Positions 1 to 8,894 of a stretch of DNA of 40,254 bases are shown here, in pieces. The stretch is from positions 1,183,360 through 1,223,613 of the forward strand of contig LSYV01000022.1 in assembly GCA_001584585.1 (NCBI GenBank), written 5' to 3'. This stretch comes from Gonium pectorale (Eukaryota > Chlorophyta > Chlorophyceae > Chlamydomonadales > Volvocaceae). The position numbers and the translations under genes are program-made. Within the stretch, counting starts at the first letter, position 1; the number at the start of each line of letters is the position of its first letter. A model generated the notes under the pieces. That model was not told the origin of the DNA. It ran no database searches and worked only from the letters and a program-made list of their open reading frames with translations.

Positions 1-2167
1 TTACTTCGGAGGCGACGTCGGGCGGGGCGGCGGCGGTCTGCGGGTCCAGGATAATGCCCGAGACCTCAAAACTGACGCGTGTGGCGACGGGGGGCTCTCG
101 GGGCCGGGACCGCGCCGCCGCCGCCAGGGCTTGGGATACGCATGCGTCAAAGGCGTCCTCGGCCTCCTCTCCGTCCTCGGTGGCTGCGCCGGCAGCGGCC
201 TCTGCGCTGCCGCCACCACTGCCGTCTTCGCCACCGGAGCCTTCCGTTGGCGGCGGCGGCGCAGCCTCCGCAGCGGCTTCAGCCACGGCAGCCGCCACAG
301 CCGCCGCCGCCGACGCGAAAGCCTCCGGAGCGTGCGCGGCCGCAGCGCTGATGCCCGAGGCCAGCGAGACCGCCGGCTCCATGTCCGTCGCAAGTTGCGG
401 CCCCAGGGCCGCCACCATCGCACCCTCGACCGGACGGTCGGTCGCCGACAGGCCGGCCAGCACATCGCGTACCGCCGGAGCCGCCGCGAAGGGGCCCATG
501 GCGGTCCGGGGCAGCTGCAACGGCGGCCGCGCCCGGGCGGTGCCGACGGCCATCAATGGCTGCAGACGCGGTGTCCCAAACTCGTCGTCTGTCTCCGTCT
601 CCTCCGTCTCCTTCTCTTCGTTCTCAACCACCGCGGCGTACTGTTCGCTCTCAGCAGCAGGGCTGGCCACCGTGACAGGGCGGACCTCTCCCGGGTCTGC
701 CTGGCCTGAAGCTGCGCGTCCGTGCGCTGCGGAGACAGCGACGGCGGGGCCAGCCGGCATAACCCGTACGGACGTCGCCACAATGCCTAGTGGCGGCGGC
801 TGCGCCGGCAGCGGCGGCTGCAACTCCATCCGCAGCACTGGTGGCATGGTCGAAGCCACAGCCTCGGGAATATCCGCCGCACTTGCTGTTGTCGCCGGCG
901 GCGGCGCCGCCGCCGCCATCGCCGTCAGCTCCTCCTCGCCATCGGCCTTGCCTGCCGCGCCCTCGCCGGCTGTATCGGTGTCGACTTCGGTCCGCTGCGC
1001 GAGCCTGAGAGGCGCACCCACCTCGGCCGCTGCAGGAACCGGTCGGTCGCCGCCGCCGCCGCCACCACCACCGCTGCGGCGCGCCGCGCGCACCCGCACC
1101 TGCCGCTGCCCGTCCTGCAGGAAACGGTCCAGCAGCGGCGAGCCTGCGCTATGGCCAGAGTCTGGACTGGAGCCCAGGCCGGCAGGGACCCTGCCCTGAC
1201 TCAGCCTGCTCGGCAGTAAGCCCCTGCGATCCGTGAACGACAGCGACATCTCGCCGTTGTATCCGTTGGCCGAGGCGCCCATGGCGGTGCCGCCGGGGCC
1301 CTCATCGCCGGGACCCCCGCCCGGATCGTGACGGTGGAAGGGCGGCGGCGGCGAGGGCGTACCGCCAGCGTGTCCAGCGGGGCCCAGCGCGAGGGCCGGT
1401 TCTCCGAGGTTGAGGGTGGAAGGAACGGACGCGGACGCCGGGCCGCTGCCGCTGCCGGCGTCGCCGTCTCCATCTCCGTCGCCGTTGCCGTCTCCACCGC
1501 CGTCACCGTCGATTATGTCGAACGGTACTCTGGGCTCATCATGAGATGCGCCGCCGGCCTCGTGCGGACGCAGCCGCGGCGGCGGCGGTGGCGGTGGCGG
1601 CGGAAGCGCGCCGCCTTCAGCTGACGGCGCCGCGGAAGGCCGCGAGACGGGTACTGCGACCGCGGCCGCTATGGACAGGGGTAGTGTCGCTGAAGGGGTA
1701 ATCGCCGCGGGGATGTAGGCGGTGTCAGGAGCGTCCCCCGGAGCCGTCTCGGCTGCGCCGGGGCCCGGGATGGGGCCCGGGTCGTAGCCTGGGGAGGAGA
1801 TACAAGCTGATGAATGGTGAGCATTGTCGGCAGAGCCGCAGCGACAGCGGCAGCAATGGCTGGCTAGCCGCGATGACGGCAACGAGTCCAGATGCAAGGT
1901 GCCAGGAGGCGGCTGGGACCAGCCATCTAAGAAAGAGCAATCGTCGCACCTGCAAAAGCCGAGTACTTTCAGGCACCCGCAACCTCCGCAACCGCGCTGC
2001 GGCACAAGTAACAACCTCGCACCACGCCGCCTCCGCCCTCCTTGAGCGCGCCAGCTGTCCCTAACCCGTGGCCTGCCAGAGCATGATAGTAGCACACCTT
2101 CAAAGCTTTGGCCCAGGTCTCGTGGGGAGTCATGCGGGATGCCCATCGGCTCCAGCTCCGACTCCAT
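1..2167 (-). CDS. Large low-complexity protein of unknown function, 5' part only (runs off left edge)
   Basis: I do not recognise this protein. Model: complement of <1..1788 and 2098..2167. The first exon starts at an ATG (2167-2165), encodes about 23 residues beginning MESELEPMGIPHD, and ends in phase 1 before GTGTGC. The acceptor CCCCAG lies just above 1788 and restores a glycine followed by YDPGP. The frame is then open for all 1788 bases to the window edge, so about 619 residues are visible. They are rich in Ala, Gly and Pro, with a run of nine prolines, a Gly-Asp repeat (around 1450-1500) and an acidic Glu/Thr/Asp stretch (around 583-627). The leftmost part (TRVSFEVSGIILDPQT) looks more like folded sequence. 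No signal peptide or membrane segment is seen. The opposite strand also has a long open frame here, caused by GC bias. The minus model is preferred because it has a start codon and an in-phase junction. Confidence 0.6.
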   Translation of the reverse strand, partial: MESELEPMGIPHDSPRDLGQSFEGVLLSCSGRPRVRDSWRAQGGRRRRGARLLLVPQRGCGGCGCLKVLGFCRCDDCSFLDGWSQPPPGTLHLDSLPSSRLASHCCRCRCGSADNAHHSSACISSPGYDPGPIPGPGAAETAPGDAPDTAYIPAAITPSATLPLSIAAAVAVPVSRPSAAPSAEGGALPPPPPPPPPRLRPHEAGGASHDEPRVPFDIIDGDGGGDGNGDGDGDGDAGSGSGPASASVPSTLNLGEPALALGPAGHAGGTPSPPPPFHRHDPGGGPGDEGPGGTAMGASANGYNGEMSLSFTDRRGLLPSRLSQGRVPAGLGSSPDSGHSAGSPLLDRFLQDGQRQVRVRAARRSGGGGGGGGDRPVPAAAEVGAPLRLAQRTEVDTDTAGEGAAGKADGEEELTAMAAAAPPPATTASAADIPEAVASTMPPVLRMELQPPLPAQPPPLGIVATSVRVMPAGPAVAVSAAHGRAASGQADPGEVRPVTVASPAAESEQYAAVVENEEKETEETETDDEFGTPRLQPLMAVGTARARPPLQLPRTAMGPFAAAPAVRDVLAGLSATDRPVEGAMVAALGPQLATDMEPAVSLASGISAAAAHAPEAFASAAAAVAAAVAEAAAEAAPPPPTEGSGGEDGSGGGSAEAAAGAATEDGEEAEDAFDACVSQALAAAARSRPREPPVATRVSFEVSGIILDPQTAAAPPDVASEV

Positions 2168-2639
2168 TACGATGCCGGCATCAGAGCCGCGTCCGTTCAG
2201 GTTTTGTTAATCCGGCTTCTTGAGCGCTGCGCCGAAAAGGAAAAAGAGGGGGCGCGACCCGTGGGTCAGCGATGACCTGTCCCATTGGGCCGAGAGCGAG
2301 CCGCTTCGTCGCGCGCGCTCACGTGCTGTGCTGTAGGTCGCAAGCACAAACTTAAAAAGAGCAGCTTTGCAGAATGTTCCGGGCAGTGTGGGCAGTGTGC
2401 TCCATGGCAGGCTCACCTAGCGCTTGGAGCCGCGTGTATACCGTCGCTTTGTGGGTTCGTGCAAGTTATTCAGTTTGAGCTGCGCGCATAGTGCATGGGG
2501 AGGGCGATGTCGTCAACGGAAGAATTTTGTTGTGCCGAAACCGTCCGGCCTGCGCGCCGCTCGTATTGTAACGTACTGTAAGGTGGGCTTCAACCCTCAA
2601 CCACCCTTCATAGCTTTACTTGTGTTTGGCCATTAGCCC
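2168..2639. promoter_or_regulatory. Divergent intergenic region between genes 1 and 2
   Basis: These 472 bases separate the start codons of two divergent genes, so they must hold both 5' UTRs and either one shared or two back-to-back promoters. I see no clear TATA box. The GC content is lower than in the flanking coding exons. There is no convincing small gene here. Confidence 0.45.
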
Positions 2640-4939
2640 ATGGCCATGGCGCGGTTGCTCTCCCCACACGCTTGCGTCCGCTGCCCTGCGTCAGCTTCGG
2701 TCGGCACCCGCCTCGCGCCACGGCCCCTGCGCTGCGCCGGCCGCCTCTCTATGCGCGACCAAAGCAGCAACAGCCGCGCTGCCTGCCGCCGAGTGCGCAC
2801 CGCCGTGGCGCCCGAGTCTGGCGGGGGCGACCCCGACACCGGCCCCGCCTCGCCTCACGCCCCGCCGCCGACGCCTCCCGAGTCAACGCGCTCACAGCCC
2901 GAACGCATCCCGGCCACAGCCGCGCGCCTTGGCGACCTGTTCCGCTCCATCGACGTGATGGGTCACCGATTGGCGCTACTGCTGCACGGTGGGTGCGGGG
3001 TAAGGGCTGGAGTGCGGGGGCGGGGGAGGCGGGGGAGAGGGTGGGGGTAAGGCCTGGAGTGCAGGGCAGGAGAGGCGGGGGAGGCGGGGGAGACTATATA
3101 TGGCGAAATTGTGGCGAGCATGTCCTGTCGGCACTCCTACAGCTTACCTTTGAACCCCGTGTATCGTGATAACGAAGGACGGGTATTGGAAAGAATTTGG
3201 GGGTGGCCCATGCGTGGCCCTAGGCTCGACCAGATGTCTGTCCGCTGCCGATGAGAGATCGAACGGAAGCACTTGGATATGCCACTCCCGAGGGCCGCCG
3301 AGGAGCGTTATGGGGAGGCACTTGCCGGCCTGTCCCGAATTCCCGGCTCCTTGCCCCGCTGTCTGACTGACCCTCGCCCCTCAGGCGACCACGGCGAGGG
3401 CGGCTCCGCTGCGACCGGCCCCCTGCCCCCAGCGGCCGCGCCGCTGCTGCTGCAGCTGTCGGAGCTGTGCGCGGTGGGCGAGGCGCGCTGCGAGCACGCG
3501 GCGCGGGCATCGGAGGCGCAGGCGCAGGCGGCGGCGGAGCTGGTCGGGGAGGAGGCGGAGCTGGTCGGGGCGGAGGCACGGCGGACCGACGCATCCACCT
3601 CCTCAGCCGACGCAGGCCCATCCACTGCCGCGGCGGCCAGCGACGACGGTGCGCCGTCGGGCGACGCTGGCGCTGAGGCCGAGGCTCAGGTGGGTCCGCG
3701 CGGGGCGTCCCAAAGGGGCGGACGCCCGCCTCGGGGCCTCCTCGGAGTGGATGGTGAGGGTTCTCGGGGCCAGCGGGAGAGAGGGGGGACGCACGCACGC
3801 AGGATGCCGAGGGGGAGGGGGAGGGGGGCGTGGCGCTGCCCCCCCCCCGGCTGCTGTGCTGCGTCAGCGCTGTGCCACTGAGCAGCCGGCATTACAGCAA
3901 CGCAGCGGCGGCGCGGCTCCCACCCCTGCTGGCAGCAGTAGCAGAGGTGGGAGCTGCGGTAGCTGTGGGAGCTGTGGGAGCTGTGCTTTTTGCGCTGTGC
4001 GTCCCCTCGCGGCCCTCACCGCATATGTCACGGACCCCACAGGAGGCCGCGGCGGCCCGCCGGCGCTCCGCCACCCTGTTGCGCGCGGCGGCCCTGCGCA
4101 CCCGCGCCCGCGCGCTCCGCCGCCTGCACCACTGCGCCGCAGCTGCCCTGGAGCGGCCCCATGACCCGACAGCAACGCTGGCGCTGCGGCGCCAGCTGCG
4201 GCTGTGCGCTTTTGCTGCCGCCCCTGCGACGCCGGCGGCACCGGCGCCACCGGGGTCCGGCGCGGCCCCCCAGCAGCAGGCGCCATGGTCACCGTCTCCA
4301 GGAGTGCCTGACAGCGCCAACGCATCCGACGCCCCTGCAGTGGCGGTGGCCGCAGGGCTGGCCTATCCACAGGCCGCCGCCGCCGCAGCGGCGCAGCCTG
4401 CGGCACAGCCTGCTGCGGATGTGGGCGTGGCTGCCGCTAGCGAGGAAGAGGGTGCTGGAGGACCGGCCTGGCCGGCGCCGGCCGGGTACGGGCCCGAGCC
4501 GGCTGCTATCGCCGACGCAGAACCGCAGCTGGAGCGGCACCAGCCGCCGGCGCCTGTGCCGACTGCGGCGGCGGAAGAGCCCAGCGCGACGCCCGCGAAC
4601 AGGCACACCGCTGTCGGCACAGAGGCCATTGCTGACGGCGCGAGCCCCTCCACCGCGCCGCCGTTTGGAATCCGCGTCAAGTATACGGGGAATGCGTACT
4701 TTAGCGGCGGCGATGGCGGCGCAAGCGACGGGTGCAGCAGCGGTGCGAAGCGTGACGAGGAGGCGCAGGGGGAGAGCTGCTGTGACGCCGAGGGGTGGGT
4801 GGCCGCCTGGTGGATTCTGGCGGCAACCTCACTGTTCATGCCTGCCGGGCTGGGCCGCCTAGTGCGGATTTGGTCATACGGCGGCATCTGCCTTTCCGCG
4901 ATCAAGGCCGCAAAGAGGGGGCTGAGCCGCCAGCACTGA
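2640..4939 (+). CDS. Alanine-rich, probably organelle-targeted protein of unknown function
   Basis: Model: join 2640..2988, 3385..3689, 3803..4939, giving about 596 residues. I do not recognise the family. The first 50 residues are rich in Arg, Ala, Ser and Cys with almost no acidic residues, as in algal chloroplast or mitochondrial transit peptides. Translation may start at the ATG at 2640 or the one at 2646. Exon 1 ends CAC-G before GTGGGT, exon 2 begins after CCCTCAG and ends at GCTCAG before GTGGGT, and exon 3 begins after CACGCAG. The phases agree. The middle is low-complexity, Ala- and Arg-rich, with helical stretches. Near the C terminus (4795-4938) there is one hydrophobic segment, WVAAWWILAATSLFMPAGLG, followed by a basic tail, suggesting a membrane anchor. 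A segment at 3948-4041 may be a further in-frame intron, as it starts GTGGGA and ends CCCACAG. Confidence 0.65.
2991..3092 (+). repeat. Two-copy tandem repeat of about 50 bp at the start of intron 1
   Basis: Units at about 2991-3038 and 3039-3092 both read GGGTG-GGGTAAGG-CTGGAGTGC and end in GGGGGAGGCGGGGGAGA. The duplication copies the region around the splice donor of gene 2 intron 1, so a second donor-like GGTAAGG lies about 50 bases downstream of the first. It is G-rich on the transcribed sense strand. Confidence 0.75.
3948..3983 (+). repeat. 9-bp tandem repeat in exon 3 of gene 2
   Basis: Four near-perfect copies of the nonamer GTGGGAGCT in a row. In frame they encode a Val-Gly-Ala / Val-Ala repeat. 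The first copy begins with a plausible splice donor (GAG before GTGGGA), and an acceptor CCCACAG ends at 4041, so the repeat may be intronic. Confidence 0.7.
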
Positions 4940-5185
4940 CACCGCCTGGAGTGCAGGGGCATTCGAGCTGTATGGCACGCTGTACACTGCACTGCAGTGT
5001 AGTGATAGGTGCATCACTCCGGGTTCAAGAGGGGCACTGAGGCTTGGTTCAGCAGAGTGTCAGAGAGTCAAACGCGCACGGGTATTTCGGAGCTCGGCCA
5101 ACGGCCATATACCAACCGACATATTTGCCACGTTCTTTCGTAGCTTGTTCTTCATGGCTTTCGCGCAAGTTTACCCTACCGTATC

Positions 5186-5190
5186 TGTAA
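5186..5190 (+). terminator. Polyadenylation signal TGTAA of gene 2
   Basis: TGTAA is the usual polyadenylation word of volvocine algae. This is the first one after the stop codon at 4939, giving a 3' UTR of about 250-260 nt. Confidence 0.6.
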
Positions 5191-5284
5191 ACTGAATACC
5201 GTGATCGGGGGCTTCCGCTCCTGCATTGCGTGCAGAGATCCGTCCCTCGTTGCCTCCACGTGATGCAAACGCATCACTAACTTC

Positions 5285-5290
5285 TATAAG
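5285..5290 (+). promoter_or_regulatory. TATA-like box of thioredoxin A
   Basis: TATAAG lies 70 bases upstream of the ATG at 5355, a suitable distance for a short 5' UTR. It is in a less GC-rich patch than its surroundings. Confidence 0.4.
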
Positions 5291-5354
5291 CGGATCAAAA
5301 TAGCGAGCTCGAGGCACGAAGGCCCCTCAACTTCTTCCCGGCTCGCGGGGCACC

Positions 5355-7064
5355 ATGAGCCGCGTCCAGCACATCAAGTCGGAGGAGGAATGGCACAAAG
5401 CCATGAACGAGTGTCGGTCTTTCGGAGGGAAGGCGATGATTGTGGACTTCACGGCCATCTGGTAGGCCTCTTCAGCATGGTTGTTTCCCATGCCCATTCC
5501 CGACTACAGCAAGTCGCATCCCACCTCCGCCACGTAGTATCTTGCGGGGCTGTCAAAGTGCGGTATGTTTTTGTTGTGACCTGGGTGCCCCAGCCGTTGG
5601 GCTATGAACGCCCCGCCATCGCATGGACCCGCCCGCCTCTTGGCAGGTGTGGCCCCTGCCAGCGCGTTGCTCCCGTCTACGATGACCTGAGCTCCAAGTT
5701 TGTCAACGTGGCTTTCCTCAAGGTGGACGTGGACGAGCTGCAGGTGCGGGAGCTGTGGGGAGGTGTGCGGCACTCCGGTGCTGCCATGTGAGCTTGTTGG
5801 GTCGTGTTGAAGGAAGTGAGAAGGGCAATGACGGCACCACGGTGCAGTAGGTAGCTCATGCTTGCGTGCACAGGCGCTGGCTGTTTCCCGCCGAACGGGC
5901 TCCCCACGTTGTGCCCCTCCGCAGGAGGTCGCTGCCGAGTGCAAGGTTTCGGCCATGCCCACCTTCGTCGGCTTCTTCAACGGAGAGGAGGTGAGGTGCC
6001 GTCGCCGCCGCGGGCAGCCGACCCGACTGGCTGCCTTTCCTGCAGGCATCGCGCCCGGCAGCACCTGCGACGCTGCCACAGCGGCAACAGCTTTTGGCAT
6101 TGGCGTGCTCCAAACGCACTTGTACTTGCGCTGTGCGTACTCGTCATTGCCCAGATAGGAGTCGATTCGATAAGGGCTGCAGCTCCTGCGTGTTGCCATG
6201 GGAGGACGGCTTGGGGCTTGGAACGGCACTCTCGCCATCGCTGCCGTACCCTGCCGTGCTACTAGCTCATTTCGCGCGTGCGCATGCCGCGGGCGCTTAT
6301 CACCTGCAACCCAGTGGGTAGGCTGTCATTTGCGCTGGGCTATTTGCGTCTTCTCACTGTGCTGGCTGCTTGGCACTTCCCGTGTTTCGACCTTCCACAT
6401 CCCTTCCCATACGAGAAAGGGCGGCCCGACGGGATGGCCTGTTGCGACCTGCCTTCCCCTCCAGTCGCCCTTGCCTCCTCCACGCATCCGACGCAGCGAA
6501 TGTCCCCTCCCCTCCCCTCCCTGCATGCAGGTGGAGAAGATTGTTGGCGCGGACATTCCGAAGCTCACGGCGCTCCTCACAACGTGAGAGCAATCCATAG
6601 CACATGAGGGCTGCGGCCTCCGTTGGCTGTCGTTCGGGCTTGGGGCGGGGCGAGAGGGCTGCAGCTTGCAGTTGCGTCCCGGGACTGGTCACACCGTGCG
6701 TCTGGCGACCCGGAGCGTCCGCACGCACGTTTGCAGTGACCCGTGATGGCCCTGATATTTCCGCACAAGCACTGTGCGAAGCCCCAGGCCATGGCGCAAA
6801 GCCGACAGTTCTTGTCCAGCAGCGACCCCCGTGGCTTGAGAGACCTCCCATGCTTCCCCATGGCGGCGTTTCCTTCATTCCCCCGCCCGTTTGCGGCTTC
6901 TACTTTACCACCCCCGCAGCCTGAACAACAAGGGCGGCGCGGGCGCTGGGCAGAAGCTCGGTGGCGCCAGCGCCAGCGCTGCCACGGACGACTCCCCAGA
7001 GGCGCGGCGGGCGCGCATGTTGGCGGCGGTTGAGGCCCGCAACGCGGCCGCGGCCCCGCAGTGA
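5355..7064 (+). CDS. Thioredoxin (h-type or TXNL1-like), tandem copy A
   Basis: Disulfide reductase with a thioredoxin fold. Model: join 5355..5461, 5647..5743, 5925..5990, 6531..6583, 6920..7064, giving 155 residues. The protein starts MSRVQHIKSEEEW. The first junction falls inside the active site and restores W-C-G-P-C. Other family marks are VDFTAIW before the site, LKVDVDEL after it, and the cis-proline loop AMPTF. No transit or signal peptide is visible, so it is probably cytosolic or nuclear. If the last intron (donor GTGAGA at 6584) is retained, the frame stops at once at 6585-6587 and yields a 108-residue protein of normal thioredoxin length. If spliced, it gains about 47 residues: LNNKGGAGAG, a flexible Gly/Ala/Ser linker, then a basic helix SPEARRARMLAAVEAR. 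Exons 2, 3 and 4 have exactly the lengths of the neighbouring copy (97, 66, 53). Confidence 0.93.
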
Positions 7065-7492
7065 GGGCGGCGGTGTGGTACGGTAGCACGTATGTCGCAG
7101 TGGGTCGCTTGGATGGGCTCCTTGTTGCGTAACCCCCGCTCGGGCCTCCCGCATGCTGGCACAGGTGCAGAACGCGCAGTACATGGAAGGACACCTGCTT
7201 GAGCGTCGAATGGTTGTTGCTGCAGAGCTCTGAGCTCTGTTGGTTGGTTGGAGGATATTGCTGTCTGGGCACGTGGTGGTGGGACTGCAACCCCTACAAT
7301 GTCTTCAAGTTCGCTTTAGGTTAGGCTGCCCGGTGCGTGGCCCTGCACTGGAACCTCGGGGGCATCATCCCGCGCCTTGTGACCCCCTACGTCCCCCAAC
7401 CTGTGGAGATCGGTGTGTACCGGTATCCCGGCACGCCGACGGTCACAAACACCGTTAAGTCCATGTATTTTTAAGCCTTCTTCTCAAGTAAC

Positions 7493-7497
7493 TGTAA
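7493..7497 (+). terminator. Polyadenylation signal TGTAA of thioredoxin A
   Basis: First TGTAA after the long-form stop codon (7064), in an AT-richer patch. It implies a 3' UTR of about 440 nt. Confidence 0.55.
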
Positions 7498-8082
7498 GTG
7501 CGCAAATTGGCGACCGGTATCACCTTCGTTGAAAACGCCTGCTTGCGCCCACATGCTCCCACACGCGCAGGAGTAGAGGCAGGATGGAGAAACCCTCCGT
7601 GCGTACTCCTCAGCAACACGTCAGCCTCCCCCCCTACAGCTCCTAACGGCCAAAGCCAGCCCTGATCCCCGGTGTCCCCTGGTCAGATATCAATGCGGTG
7701 GTGCGAGTGTGTGTCCGGCGAGACTCGGCTTGGCCACAAGAAACTGCGTGCGTCCCCTTCCAGCTTCGCGTTCCAGCCGCTGCGTGAGCAGCTGATGGCC
7801 ACCAGCCTCTTGGCCGCGTCATGGCAGAGTAAGACTGCTGTGTGCCATGCAATAGGAACGTCTTGCAGATTCCTCTTTTCATGACTGCTCCATGGAGAAG
7901 TCCGCAGTCCGCATCGTCCCGCATAAAAGCGCAAACCTGGCGGTGGACCCGGCTGCAAACGTGCCCTCCGCGGACGTACTGCGCAGCAACGCAGCGTTTG
8001 AAGAAGAGTCAGGACCCCACATGCTGGCTCGGAGGTAGCGAGGGGCGGTGGCCTAGGGACGTTGGGGGGTGGTAGGGCAGGG

Positions 8083-8180
8083 AAAAGAAACGCTGCAGAG
8101 TGGGAGCTGGTAAGCCACGGTAGGCCGGTCCTCGGGGGTTGGGAGAGGCGACCCTGCAACTGCCTTGCAGTGTTTCTTTT
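8083..8180. repeat. Imperfect inverted repeat next to the dispersed repeat
   Basis: The left arm AAAAGAAACGCTGCAG (8083-8098) pairs with the right arm at 8165-8180, matching at 14 of 16 positions, with a 66-base loop. It directly abuts copy 1 of the dispersed repeat, so it may be the end of that element. Confidence 0.6.
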
Positions 8181-8256
8181 TTGCCTTGCTTTGTACCCGC
8201 CCGCCCTACTGGAAGCGTTGCGCCTTCGGATGTATCCGAGGCGGGTCCGTAGAGGC
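8181..8256 (+). repeat. Dispersed repeat, copy 1
   Basis: The conserved core includes TGTACCCGCCCGCCCTACTG followed by GAAGCG and CGCCTTCGG, and continues to CCGTAGAGGC. Related copies are at 15246-15312 and 22867-22931, both on the minus strand. One frame of this copy reads LALYPPALLEALRLRMY. Confidence 0.75.
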
Positions 8257-8894
8257 GGGTTGTTTTTGGGAGCCCACCACGACGGACATACATATCCCGG
8301 CGGCTCGACGGTACCATTGGGATGGCTAGTTTGCTACCTGTAGGGTGCCTGTCGGTGGTCGCTGTTACCTCGCTCGAACTGTTTTGGGTTCGTTCTGCGA
8401 CATCACCACCTCGGCATCGCCGCCGCTCCCCTCCGGTCCGACGACGCGACCCGTTTCGCTTCTTCATTTCCCCGCCCCCCCCCCCGGTCCTTCCAAACCC
8501 ACTATCCCCCCCTGTCCATCGGCCAGCGGTTGCCAGACCCGCGTGTGCCCCGCCCCATCCGCTTCGCCCTGCAGCCCTGTACTTGCGAGGTGGTTCACAA
8601 ATCGCCCAAGATAAATAAGCTTCTGCTCCCACTAGATTCCAGATACGCAAGGAATGGACAATGGAGTGCGGCAAGAAGCTATACCAACGACCTGCCACGA
8701 CTAACCGACGTTTTTGGCGCGCGGGGCCGCGGGCAGGTGACGCTTTGACGTTTGGCGACCTGGCCCACACCTGGAAGCCTTGTACTGTCGGAACATTGGC
8801 ACTAGCTCGTTCGTTAGCTACATAGCCGTTCAGAGCAGCGAACGGTGCCCCAAACAGACGAGCAGCCCGCGGTTACCCTAAACAGCCCGCAGCA

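Larger units (their letters stand above)
4940..5354. other. 3' region of gene 2 and promoter/5' UTR of thioredoxin A
   Basis: No gene is seen. It holds the presumed polyadenylation word of gene 2 (5186-5190) and a TATA-like TATAAG at 5285-5290 upstream of the thioredoxin start. Confidence 0.6.
7065..8894. other. 1.8-kb spacer between the two thioredoxin genes
   Basis: It contains the 3' UTR of copy A, the dispersed repeat (8181-8256), an imperfect inverted repeat (8083-8180) and the promoter of copy B. Open frames here show no family motif and no splice-supported continuation. I see no gene. Confidence 0.6.

Noticed and set aside
54..1199. Open frame of 381 codons on the plus strand
   Set aside because: It is antisense to the minus-strand gene, consists mostly of Ala/Ser/Gly/Thr and has no splice or family support. 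It is a GC-bias shadow.
1725..2064. Cys-rich open frame continuing exon 2 of gene 1 upward without an intron
   Set aside because: An in-phase junction to a short exon with a good ATG (2098..2167) explains the 5' end better.
8009..8770. 253-codon open frame on the minus strand between the thioredoxins
   Set aside because: It overlaps the dispersed repeat, has no motif and has an Arg/Gly-rich composition typical of non-coding GC-rich sequence.
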